Shown here: positions 47,739 through 56,424 of the stretch, piece after piece
Layout: each line of letters begins with the position of its first letter
Numbering within the stretch: the first letter of the stretch is position 1
Assembly (NCBI GenBank): GCA_016935985.1
Contig: JAFGPW010000006.1
Span: 25,047 to 89,046 of the forward strand
Direction: 5' to 3'
Length of the DNA stretch: 64,000 bases
Source of the DNA: Candidatus Woesearchaeota archaeon
GTDB taxonomy: Archaea > Nanobdellota > Nanobdellia > Woesearchaeales > JAFGPW01
Position numbers and translations under genes: made by a program
The notes under the pieces: model-generated
The model's database searches: none
The model's input: the letters and a program-made list of their open reading frames with translations, nothing else
What the model was told of the DNA's origin: nothing

Positions 47739-50504
47739 TCACTCCTGGAGTTCCGCGATGATGCCGCCGAGCTCGGCGAGGGACGTGCCGATGCCTGCCC
47801 AGTCGCCGCGGCGCATCGCGTCCTGGACCGCCTCGTACGCCTCCTGGGCCCGGGTGAGGAGGCCGTCGCCGACAGCAGCGCCGGTCTCACCGGTCCCGCC
47901 GGCCCTGCCGCTTCCCCTGGGTGTCGTCGCGCCGAACAGCGTCGCGAAGGCCTTCTCGAGCGTCTCCTCCATCACGATGCTCTTGCCGTCGGATATGATG
48001 ACCCGCTTGAGCTCGGGCATCTGGCTCTTCTCGGCGATGATGAAGAGCGGCTCGACATAGAGGAGCGAGTTCTCGATCGGCAGCACCAGGAGGTTTCCCC
48101 GTATCACCGACGACCCCTGCTGGCTCCAGAGCGTGATCTCCTGGCTTATCTCCGAGTCCTGGTCGATGCGCGCCTCGATCTGCATCGGGCCGAAGACCAT
48201 CTTCTCCTTCGGGAACTTGTAGACGACGATCCTGCCGTAGTCGGAGTCCGAGTTCGCCGCCATCCAGGCGATCATGTTGTCCTTCTTCTGCGGGGTGAAG
48301 GGCAGCAGCATCATGAACTCCTCCCTATCCATGTCAGGGAGCTTCATGATGATGTAGTAAGGGTCGAGGATAACCTGCTCCCCCCTGCCGTAGATCTGTT
48401 TCGGGAGGTTCCAGAGGTCCTCCTTGTTGTAGAAGACCGTCGGATCGCGCATGTGGTAGCTCGCGTACATCTCGGCCTGGACGCTGAAGAGGAGCTCCGG
48501 GTACCTGACATGGGGCTTGAGCGGGTCCGGCATCTCCGCGAACAGCCTGAACTGCGTGGGGAAGAGGTTCATGTAGGTCCTGATGACCGGATCCTCGGTG
48601 TCCATGACGTAATAGGTGACCGTGCCGTCGTACGCGTCGACGACCGCCTTCACCGAGTTGCGCAGGTAGTTGATGCCCTGGAAGGGCTCGGAGTAGGGGA
48701 ACGACGAGGCCACCGTGTAGGCGTCCTGGATCCACCACAGCCTGCCGTCGGCGACGACGAGGTACGGGTCGGGGTCGAGCGTGAGGAACGGCATGACCTT
48801 GCCGATGCGCCGCTGGACGCTGCGGTCGAACATGATGCGCGTGTCGTCCTTGAGCTGGCCTGAGACCAGGAGCTTGTAGTCCTGGAACCGTATCGCGAAC
48901 ATGAGACGCTTGAGGGGCGTGTCGATGACGACGCCGCCCTTCCCCGCATAGGCGGTGTAGATGTTGGTGTCGCCCTTCGGATAGTCGAACTCCTGGGTCT
49001 GCGTGCGGGTGAGGATATACTCGTTCTCGTGCTCGCCATAATATATCCCTGGCTGCCTGACATCGAGCGCGGGGTCGCCCGCGATGTTCTTCGGCGGGAT
49101 GTCCTTGAGCAGGAATTTGGGCATGCCCTGGGCGTCGATGGTGTTCACCGGGCTCATGACCACGCCATAGCCATGGGTGTAGACGCTGTGCTGGTTGAGC
49201 CAGGTCTGCGCCTGGGAAGGCAGCTGCGACTGGCGTATCTCGCGCGGCGAGAGCATGACCTGCCGGTAGCTGCCGTTGATCGTATAGCGGTCGATGTCGA
49301 TGTCGATGAAATCGTAGTAGAGGCGTATCTCCTGGAGCTGCTTGTAGGAGTCGAGCAGCGGCCTCCAGTCGAGCAGCCTGATGTTGTCGACGGTCTGCTC
49401 GTTCATCCCAAGCATATCGGCGGTGATGCTTTCCTCCGCGGGGAACTCGAGCTCGTCGACGCTGTCGATGCCGTAGGCGTAGCGCGTGAGCTCGATGTTG
49501 CGCTCGATGTAGGGCGTCTCCAGCGTTATCTCGTTCGGCGAGACGATGATGTTCTGGACGAGGGCGGGGACGATCCCCTTGCCCAGCACGAGCAGGATGA
49601 CATAGGCGATGAGGATGCCCACCAGGACCGTGCGCCGCGTTCGTTTCCCCTGGCCGGAGCCGAGGGTGAGGTAGGCGACCGCAGCGATGCCGGCGACGAC
49701 CGAGAGCCCTGCCATGAGCACGAGCAGCGGGAGGGTGACGTTGAGGTCTGTGTAGCCGGCGCCATACACCGCCCCCATCCTGGAGAGGAGGATGCCGTAC
49801 CGGTCGAGCCAGTTCCTCACCGCGAGCAGCAGGAAGAGCCCGAGGACGAAGAGCCCGAGGTGGAGCTTGACCGCCCTCGGCACCTTCTGGAATGCCTTCC
49901 CGAGGCCGAGATCCTTCGGCGGCCGCGCCGGGAACTGGTCGAATGGCGTGTGCGGGAAGGAGGGGAACCGGAACGCTCCTTTGAGGACCGGCAGGTAGGC
50001 GATGGCCGTCAGCACGAAGCCGAAGAGGACGGCGAGCAGGAGGTATCCCCAGAGCGTCGTGTAGAACGGCAGGGTGAAGACATAGAAGCCGATGTCCTTG
50101 CCGAAGACCGGGTCGGCGAGGCCGAAGGGCTGCTGGGCGAGGTAGGTGAGGACCGTCTGCCAGGCGCCTGAGAGCGTGAAGCCGAGGACGAAGGAGAACA
50201 CGCCGAAGAGGACGAACCGCAGCCCCTTGGCAGAGTCCTCCTTCAGCGCCTTGTCCCCCTTGATGCGGCTCACGACGAAGAGGTTGGCGAGCGCGAAGAG
50301 GGCGAAGAGGACCGCCCCGATGAGGAAGAGGATGACCTTCGACCAGAAGACCGTGAGGAACAACGGCAGGTAGCCGAGCGCGTCGAACCAGAGGTAGTCG
50401 GTGTAGAACGCAGCTATCGCGGAGAGGGAGAGGAAGAGCGCGATGACGAGAGCGATGAGGGCAGAGCTTGCGAAGCGTTTCGGACCATAGGCCATGCGGG
50501 ACAC
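47739..50504 (-). CDS. UPF0182-family membrane protein (921 aa)
   Basis: N-terminal multi-TM and long extracellular region typical of UPF0182 (FYTDYLWFDALGYLPLFLTVFWSK; NDPDPYLVVADGRLWWIQDAYT). Confidence 0.85.
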   Translation of the reverse strand: MSRMAYGPKRFASSALIALVIALFLSLSAIAAFYTDYLWFDALGYLPLFLTVFWSKVILFLIGAVLFALFALANLFVVSRIKGDKALKEDSAKGLRFVLFGVFSFVLGFTLSGAWQTVLTYLAQQPFGLADPVFGKDIGFYVFTLPFYTTLWGYLLLAVLFGFVLTAIAYLPVLKGAFRFPSFPHTPFDQFPARPPKDLGLGKAFQKVPRAVKLHLGLFVLGLFLLLAVRNWLDRYGILLSRMGAVYGAGYTDLNVTLPLLVLMAGLSVVAGIAAVAYLTLGSGQGKRTRRTVLVGILIAYVILLVLGKGIVPALVQNIIVSPNEITLETPYIERNIELTRYAYGIDSVDELEFPAEESITADMLGMNEQTVDNIRLLDWRPLLDSYKQLQEIRLYYDFIDIDIDRYTINGSYRQVMLSPREIRQSQLPSQAQTWLNQHSVYTHGYGVVMSPVNTIDAQGMPKFLLKDIPPKNIAGDPALDVRQPGIYYGEHENEYILTRTQTQEFDYPKGDTNIYTAYAGKGGVVIDTPLKRLMFAIRFQDYKLLVSGQLKDDTRIMFDRSVQRRIGKVMPFLTLDPDPYLVVADGRLWWIQDAYTVASSFPYSEPFQGINYLRNSVKAVVDAYDGTVTYYVMDTEDPVIRTYMNLFPTQFRLFAEMPDPLKPHVRYPELLFSVQAEMYASYHMRDPTVFYNKEDLWNLPKQIYGRGEQVILDPYYIIMKLPDMDREEFMMLLPFTPQKKDNMIAWMAANSDSDYGRIVVYKFPKEKMVFGPMQIEARIDQDSEISQEITLWSQQGSSVIRGNLLVLPIENSLLYVEPLFIIAEKSQMPELKRVIISDGKSIVMEETLEKAFATLFGATTPRGSGRAGGTGETGAAVGDGLLTRAQEAYEAVQDAMRRGDWAGIGTSLAELGGIIAELQE

Positions 50505-50695
50505 CCCCTACGCGGGCAACGGCGGGAATATATAAAACTTGGGAATCCCTTTTAATAGGTCCCTTGAGGCGGTATCAGATGGGGTGTTCTGTCATCGCGC
50601 CCATCGCGCACCACCCTTCCTAGTTTCATATCCACTGAAGAGTGGTGTACTTGGGAAAAGTATAAAAAGGAGTGAGGGTAGGGATGCTCAGCAGC

Positions 50696-52318
50696 ATGGC
50701 AGAAACGGCGATGAGCGGACTCGACAAGGAGATATTCGATGCCATGGGGAACCAGCTCAGGAGATGGCAGCAGGTGCGGCTGCCGGTTCCGGAGAGCGAC
50801 AAGACCCTCGGCATCATGCATGCAAGCGTCTCCTACACCCGCACCAAGAGCATCGGCTTTGCCAGCGACTTCGGCGGGATGACCTCGCATCCGGGACTCG
50901 AGTCAAAGGCCTATCTCGTGGTCGAGATAAAATTGGGGTCGCCGACCTACTTCTCTGACGCCTGGGCGAGCAGCTCGGCGCCGATCGACACCCCCCGGTC
51001 CCTGGACCGGATCCTGCACAACTGCTTCGACCGGGCGATGAAGAGCGCGTACATCTACTACCATCATGACATCGGCGATGACATCCTCTCGATACCGAAA
51101 TTCAGGGGGGAGGAGAAATGGCGGACGATGGGAGCGAGGATCCACCACGACGCCGCGGTCGGATTCTCCATCGATGAGCAGGCGATCGCTGCCGTGGTGA
51201 AAGAGCTCACCGAGAAGGCCGGATCGCTGCCGTTCGAGCTGCATATCGCGAACGCCTGCTACACCCCGATGCTCGCAGAACGGTACTACATCGACACCGA
51301 AGGGAGCGGCATCTATTCTGCCGACGCACGTAACAGCCTCGCCATGACGGTGATGGCAAAGAACATGAAAGGGAACCTCTTCGCGTACGGCACCACCGTC
51401 TACCGGCACGGTCTCCTCAGCATCCCCTCGGCCGCCGAGATGGGTGCGATGGTGCGCGGGGCGGAGCGCCGCTTGCGGCTGCGGGAGAGCATCAAGGACG
51501 AGGAATCGGATTCGGCGACCGTCATCCTCGGCCCCTCAGCGAGCGGCACCTTCGGCCATGAGGGGGTCGCCGGGCACCTGGTCTCTGCGCCGTACATCGA
51601 TTCCGGCATGACGACGACATTCGCCGACTCCATCGGCAGGCGCATCTGCCCGGAGTTCATCTCTATGGTCGACGATCCGACCCTCCCCGGCCTGTGGGGG
51701 TCGTACGCCTATGACCATGAGGGCATCAAGACCATCCCCAACGTGATCATCGAGGACGGCGTGCTCAGGAATTACATGCACACGCGCTCGACCGCCCATC
51801 GCCGCGGCGTCCTGCCGACCGGGCACTCCCGCGGCGACAACTCCTCGCTCCTCGACGAGGACGGCAACCAGCGGCGGGCGGTGTACGAACCGCGCTCGGC
51901 GAACCTGATCATCTCGACGAAACCCGACCATTCGCTCCCGTTCAAGGAACTCGTCAGGAAAGCCCAGGGGATCAAGGACCCTGACAAGGAGTACATCCTC
52001 TTCGCCGACGGGCTCGCCGGAGAGGTCAACCCCTCGACCGGCCATTTCGAGATAACGCCGGCGCGGATGTTCCGCATCTATGAGAGCGGTTCCGTGGAGC
52101 CGGTGGGCAGCGCGGTGCTCCACGGCACGCCGCATAACCTCCTCAAGAACATCGTCGCCGCATCGAAGGCGGTCAAGACGAACGACGGTCTGTGCGGCGC
52201 GTATTCGGGGTGGGTGCCGACGACGATGCGCTCGCCGTGCCTGCTCATCAGCAGGATGGACGTGAACAAGATCGATCTTGAGAGGTTCACGCCGCAGCTC
52301 ATACCCTATGATGGCTAG
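50696..52318 (+). CDS. TldD/PmbA-family protein
   Basis: SGTFGHEGVAGHLVSAPYID (HExxxH), PTLPGLWGSYAYDHEG; ORF track start 50672. Confidence 0.85.
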   Translation: MAETAMSGLDKEIFDAMGNQLRRWQQVRLPVPESDKTLGIMHASVSYTRTKSIGFASDFGGMTSHPGLESKAYLVVEIKLGSPTYFSDAWASSSAPIDTPRSLDRILHNCFDRAMKSAYIYYHHDIGDDILSIPKFRGEEKWRTMGARIHHDAAVGFSIDEQAIAAVVKELTEKAGSLPFELHIANACYTPMLAERYYIDTEGSGIYSADARNSLAMTVMAKNMKGNLFAYGTTVYRHGLLSIPSAAEMGAMVRGAERRLRLRESIKDEESDSATVILGPSASGTFGHEGVAGHLVSAPYIDSGMTTTFADSIGRRICPEFISMVDDPTLPGLWGSYAYDHEGIKTIPNVIIEDGVLRNYMHTRSTAHRRGVLPTGHSRGDNSSLLDEDGNQRRAVYEPRSANLIISTKPDHSLPFKELVRKAQGIKDPDKEYILFADGLAGEVNPSTGHFEITPARMFRIYESGSVEPVGSAVLHGTPHNLLKNIVAASKAVKTNDGLCGAYSGWVPTTMRSPCLLISRMDVNKIDLERFTPQLIPYDG

Positions 52319-52710
52319 CAGATCCCCTCGCCTGCACGGAGCTCGCTCCAGAGCCGCTCCTTCCAGGCGCGGTCGAGCTCCTCGTCGTAGCCGTAGTAGG
52401 TCCTGCCGTCGATCTCGCGCTTCCAGTTCTTCGTCATCTTCCTGATGCAGCGGTCGAGCTCGGCCAAGTCCTCCTCGAGCGCCGCGACCGCGAGGTTCCG
52501 CTCTCCGGACGGGCGCGTCGGGAGGGGATGGTGCATGACGCGGACCTGATAGGAGGGGACTGCCCTTTCCCCGAGGACGACCACCGCTCCTCCTGCCGGT
52601 CTTCCGGGAGCGTCCGGGATGAGGGACCAGACGAGCGCGCAGAGCGAGACGAGGAGAGCGATGACGATGAAGAGGTCCTGGACTGTACGCATGCCTGCCG
52701 CCTTGCCCAT
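52315..52710 (-). CDS. Small membrane-anchored protein (131 aa)
   Basis: ORF with N-terminal TM. Confidence 0.6.
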   Translation of the reverse strand: MGKAAGMRTVQDLFIVIALLVSLCALVWSLIPDAPGRPAGGAVVVLGERAVPSYQVRVMHHPLPTRPSGERNLAVAALEEDLAELDRCIRKMTKNWKREIDGRTYYGYDEELDRAWKERLWSELRAGEGIC

Positions 52711-52815
52711 CAGAAGCCCCGTTTGACCTGTGTGGATATAAATATTACTATTTGTGCTACTTATAAGTGAAAAGAAGGGTAATATTTATAAAGGAGCTGG
52801 TCACACCAGCCGGCC

Positions 52816-54402
52816 ATGCCCTCCGATACCCCTCTCTCCGACTTCTTCAGGAGGCTCGAGCGCCGCCGTTTCTGGAAGCAGGAGGACAAGATGGTCAAGA
52901 GGACCCTCAAACCATACCTCCGCGAGATGGACGAGGCTATGCATCCTGAGAAGTACAGCAGGCGCAGGTTCCTCCAAGCCCTCGGGTTGACCGCCGCGGC
53001 TGTCGGCGGCGGGATGACGATCATCGATAATTGGGAGGATATCATCGGCCTCGGCGAGGTCGCGCGCCGGCTCTACCGCACGCATGCGGTCTCCCAGGAA
53101 GGGCTCCTCGTCGCAGAAGCCATGTTCGGCAAGGCCGCGTATGGGATAGCCCGAGGGGAGCGCAAGGAGACGTTCTCAGGATATGACCTCACCGGCTTCA
53201 ACCGGACCGACGATGTGCCTCGCCTCGGGCCTAAGGGCATCAAGACGCTGAATGCCATCTACAGCATCAACAAGGACTTCTACAGCACCAGGATCGAGGT
53301 CCCGTTCTGGGGGGTGGTCGCGCTCTATGCGCTCGCTGAGAGCAGGGGGTTCGACGAGAAGGACCTGCTCTGGCTCGACCGCGACTATCCTGACGACCCG
53401 TCGCTCGGGTCGCTCGAGGACGTGCTTTCCGGGAAGACGAAGGAGAATGGCACATATAGCCACAACCCCCTGATCGCCATGCTCGAGGAGGGGGTCAGCA
53501 ATATCGACCATGCCATCGCAAGGCTCGTCACGCAAGCGCTGTCGGACAGCTCGCGCAGGCAGGTATGGGACGCGCTCTCGAAGGGGCGGGTGCCGCTCCA
53601 GGACGCCGATGCGATCCTGGGGTTCATCATCAGCAACAGGGCCCGGTTCCTTGAGGTCGACGACCGCATACGGGGATTCGCCCACCTGATGCAGCGCAGG
53701 AGCGAGTTCGAGATCGAGAGGAACATCAGGCTCGGCCTGCTCAACATGCGGCGCGCGGTCGACTATGGCGCAGGTTCGGCCGAACGGATGCTCGCCTACC
53801 ACCTCTATGGCATCGCCGGACTGAAGAAGCGGCGGAGCGAGCTTCAGGCCTGCGCAGGAGCGCTCATCGATGCTGCCAGGCGGCATGAGGAGACCTTCGA
53901 CGAGAGCAGGATGCGCAGGTTCCGTCTCACCCTCACCAACCCCATCCGTGGGGAGGGCCCTATCCCTGGGCTCACCGACAACGGCGACTATGATGACTAT
54001 CGTCCGAACAGGTACGGCCAGCATCTCGCGCTCGACATACAGGCGCCGATCGGCACCGCGGTCTACCCCGCAGCCGAAGGGATGGTCACGTTCGCCGGGA
54101 CGAACGGCGAGAGCGTCAGGGGCGAGAAGCTCGGTATTTTCATCTATGTATTGCACGATACGCGGCTCTTCTCGGTCTACGGTCATCTTCATCCGGGCAA
54201 GCTGACGATGGAGACGGTGCGGCGCCGGCAGCAGGAGGGCCCGTTCTACGTGAGCGAGCGCCGGCCGTTCGCCGAGGTCGGCGACACGGGAAATGCGCAA
54301 GGGAAAGAGCCGCACCTCCATTTCGCGCTCTTCAAGGAGCCGAAAGCCTACCTTAACCCCCAATCGTTCCTGCCGCCGATGACCAAGATATCCAGCGCCT
54401 GA
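52816..54402 (+). CDS. Tat-exported M23-type peptidase-domain protein (528 aa)
   Basis: SRRRFLQALGLTAAAVGG Tat-like signal; HLALDIQAPIGTAVYPAAEGMVTFAG...YGHLHPGK...EPHLHFALF. Confidence 0.8.
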   Translation: MPSDTPLSDFFRRLERRRFWKQEDKMVKRTLKPYLREMDEAMHPEKYSRRRFLQALGLTAAAVGGGMTIIDNWEDIIGLGEVARRLYRTHAVSQEGLLVAEAMFGKAAYGIARGERKETFSGYDLTGFNRTDDVPRLGPKGIKTLNAIYSINKDFYSTRIEVPFWGVVALYALAESRGFDEKDLLWLDRDYPDDPSLGSLEDVLSGKTKENGTYSHNPLIAMLEEGVSNIDHAIARLVTQALSDSSRRQVWDALSKGRVPLQDADAILGFIISNRARFLEVDDRIRGFAHLMQRRSEFEIERNIRLGLLNMRRAVDYGAGSAERMLAYHLYGIAGLKKRRSELQACAGALIDAARRHEETFDESRMRRFRLTLTNPIRGEGPIPGLTDNGDYDDYRPNRYGQHLALDIQAPIGTAVYPAAEGMVTFAGTNGESVRGEKLGIFIYVLHDTRLFSVYGHLHPGKLTMETVRRRQQEGPFYVSERRPFAEVGDTGNAQGKEPHLHFALFKEPKAYLNPQSFLPPMTKISSA

Positions 54403-54442
54403 ACGAGGTTGTGGAAACACATAAATAGGTGTCCATCCTAGA

Positions 54443-55474
54443 GTGGTGCAGGTGGCATCCATGAGACATCCCTTCCTCCTCACCGGAATCGCATTGCTCA
54501 TCCTGGTCGCCGTTGCCGGCTGCGGGAGAGAGGCGGCAGAGGTGCTGCCGCCCGAGACGTCTGAAACGCCTCCAGCTGGGCCGGTGGGGGAGATGCTGCC
54601 TGCGGACCTCGCTGATCCGGAGCCTGAGGAGGCCCTTGAGGACTGCCCGTTCGAATGCTGCAGCGCCGGGCACGGGTATGTCGAGAAGCCCTGCAGCAAG
54701 GGGCTCACCTGCTACGAGTTCGTCTGCCAGAAGCCCAAGTGCCCGTTCGAGTGCTGCACCGACCCGCAGTACCGGGCGAAGACCTGCGAGGATGACTATC
54801 TCTGCGTCGGCGGCGACTGCCTGCAGAAGGACACCGACAGCGACGGCATCGGCGACGTCGACGAGCGCAATCTCAAGACCAATCCCGAGGAGCGCGACAC
54901 CGACGGCGACGGGCTGAACGACTACCTGGAAGCCATGCTCCTCGAGTCCGACCCGACCGAGGTGAACACCGACGGCGACCGGTACGACGACGGCGAGGAC
55001 CCTGACCCGACGCGGGTGAACGAAGCCGACATTGTGGTAAAGACCGCGAACCTGCAGTACAGCGTCTTCTCCGAGAACCTCGACGCCTTCGCTGAGGCGG
55101 TCCTCGCGGTATGCACGCTCCCGCCATGCGACAAGGACGCGATCCGCGAGCGCATCGACGAGGACGAGAAGCTCTATGCCATGTCGTTCGACGCGCTCAT
55201 CGCGAACCAGGGAGATGACTACAGCTCGTTCGTCGACTTCGCGCCGGTCATCATGGTCATGCAGGGGAAGGAGAAGGACATCATCTGGACCGGGAATACT
55301 GAGGAGTTCGGCAGGCTCGACATCTATGGGTCGGTCCAGAAGAGCTATTCGCAGACACTGACGGTCGGCGATTTCCTCAGGCTTGACGACCCTTTCCTTC
55401 TCAAGCTCGCCCACGAGAAGCGTATCATCCTCCTCGAGGATGTAAGGAACATCGAGTACGAGGAGTTCCCCTGA
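54443..55474 (+). CDS. Lipoprotein with thrombospondin type-3-like Ca-binding repeats (343 aa)
   Basis: LLILVAVAGC lipobox; DTDSDGIGDVDE...DTDGDGLNDYLE...NTDGDRYDDGEDPDP. Confidence 0.8.
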   Translation: MVQVASMRHPFLLTGIALLILVAVAGCGREAAEVLPPETSETPPAGPVGEMLPADLADPEPEEALEDCPFECCSAGHGYVEKPCSKGLTCYEFVCQKPKCPFECCTDPQYRAKTCEDDYLCVGGDCLQKDTDSDGIGDVDERNLKTNPEERDTDGDGLNDYLEAMLLESDPTEVNTDGDRYDDGEDPDPTRVNEADIVVKTANLQYSVFSENLDAFAEAVLAVCTLPPCDKDAIRERIDEDEKLYAMSFDALIANQGDDYSSFVDFAPVIMVMQGKEKDIIWTGNTEEFGRLDIYGSVQKSYSQTLTVGDFLRLDDPFLLKLAHEKRIILLEDVRNIEYEEFP

Positions 55475-55523
55475 GGAAAAATATTTAAAGGCACGACGAT
55501 TTGTCGGGATTAGGTATGGCCAG

Positions 55524-55633
55524 GGGCCTGTAGTCTAGTGGCTATGACGTCGCCTCGACATGCACCGAAGTGCGACCAGCACCGCAGGTGCTCGGTACGG
55601 CGGAGGTCCCCGGTTCGAATCCGGGCAGGCCCA
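55524..55633 (+). tRNA. tRNA-Val (anticodon GAC 55557-55559), intron 55561-55597; C at position 33
   Basis: gggcctg/caggccc acceptor, cccgg-ttcgaat-ccggg T-arm, tcgcc/ggcgg stem; BHB: tcga/tcgg 4-bp helix, 3-nt bulges cat and tac, intron helix gcacc/ggtgc. Confidence 0.9.
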
Positions 55634-55821
55634 GTATCCTTTTCGAAAGTATAGAACCCAAAGGAAATCGGCGGGGCAGGGATGGTCTCTGGTCCCGCGG
55701 TCTGCGGCGGCTTCGGTCAAGGCGAATGCCCGCCCGCAGTGTCGATGGAGGGAACCGTCGTTCGGATCAGGGAAGGTCCGGCGGTATTATTTTAAAAAAA
55801 AGAGGTCGAGAGGTCCCAGGC

Positions 55822-56388
55822 ATGAATCCCCCGCAGTACGAGGTCAGGCAGTCGCTCGGGCGGATCATCATCCCCTCCTTCTTCCATCTCGTCATCCTCT
55901 GCATGGTTCTCTATCTCGGTATCTGGATCAACCTTTATCTCCTGAAGATCAAGGTCGGGACCGATGTCCATATCATGATCATCCTGGCTATCGACGCGCT
56001 GATGATCGTCCAGCTCCTGATCGTCTGGTTCAGGCACAAGGGCGTGCGCTATGACTTCTTCCTCAACCGTATCGACATCATGGGCGAGGATCCGAAGGAG
56101 ATCTACTACGCGCAGGTCCAGTATGTGAACATGAAGCGCGACCTTTGGGACAAGGCCTTCGGGACCGCGACGCTCGAGCTCTCCCCGAGCTTCGCCATGC
56201 CCTATGTCCGGAACTACCCTGGCGTCTACACCTACCTGACCAAGCTCATCGCGTATGCCCGATCGATGGGTTTCGCGCCGCAGGCGCAGGCCTACCGCCA
56301 GGGCACGATCCTGGCGCAGCCCGTCCACCAGGTCCCGGACGGCAGGGGGTATGCCGTATCCTACAACCACCAATTCTATCACCACTAA
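55822..56388 (+). CDS. Two-TM protein with PH-like domain (189 aa)
   Basis: MNPPQYEVRQSLGRIIIPSFFHL...; N-terminal part of the ORF-track version overlaps tRNA-Val, so the start was trimmed. Confidence 0.65.
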   Translation: MNPPQYEVRQSLGRIIIPSFFHLVILCMVLYLGIWINLYLLKIKVGTDVHIMIILAIDALMIVQLLIVWFRHKGVRYDFFLNRIDIMGEDPKEIYYAQVQYVNMKRDLWDKAFGTATLELSPSFAMPYVRNYPGVYTYLTKLIAYARSMGFAPQAQAYRQGTILAQPVHQVPDGRGYAVSYNHQFYHH

Positions 56389-56424
56389 GAAGGAGTGAAA
56401 ATACGAAACATTTAATAAGGAGCG

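Noticed and set aside
53176-54708. 510-aa minus ORF opposite the M23 gene
   Set aside because: Antisense of a strongly supported CDS; low-complexity acidic/Arg composition.
54840-55020. Dockerin partner for the cohesin-like domain in the lipoprotein
   Set aside because: Repeats fit thrombospondin type-3 (DxDxDGxxD) better than dockerin; no paired F-hand segment.
55570-55821. N-terminal extension of the 272-aa ORF
   Set aside because: Overlaps tRNA-Val; ATG at 55822 gives a coherent TM protein.
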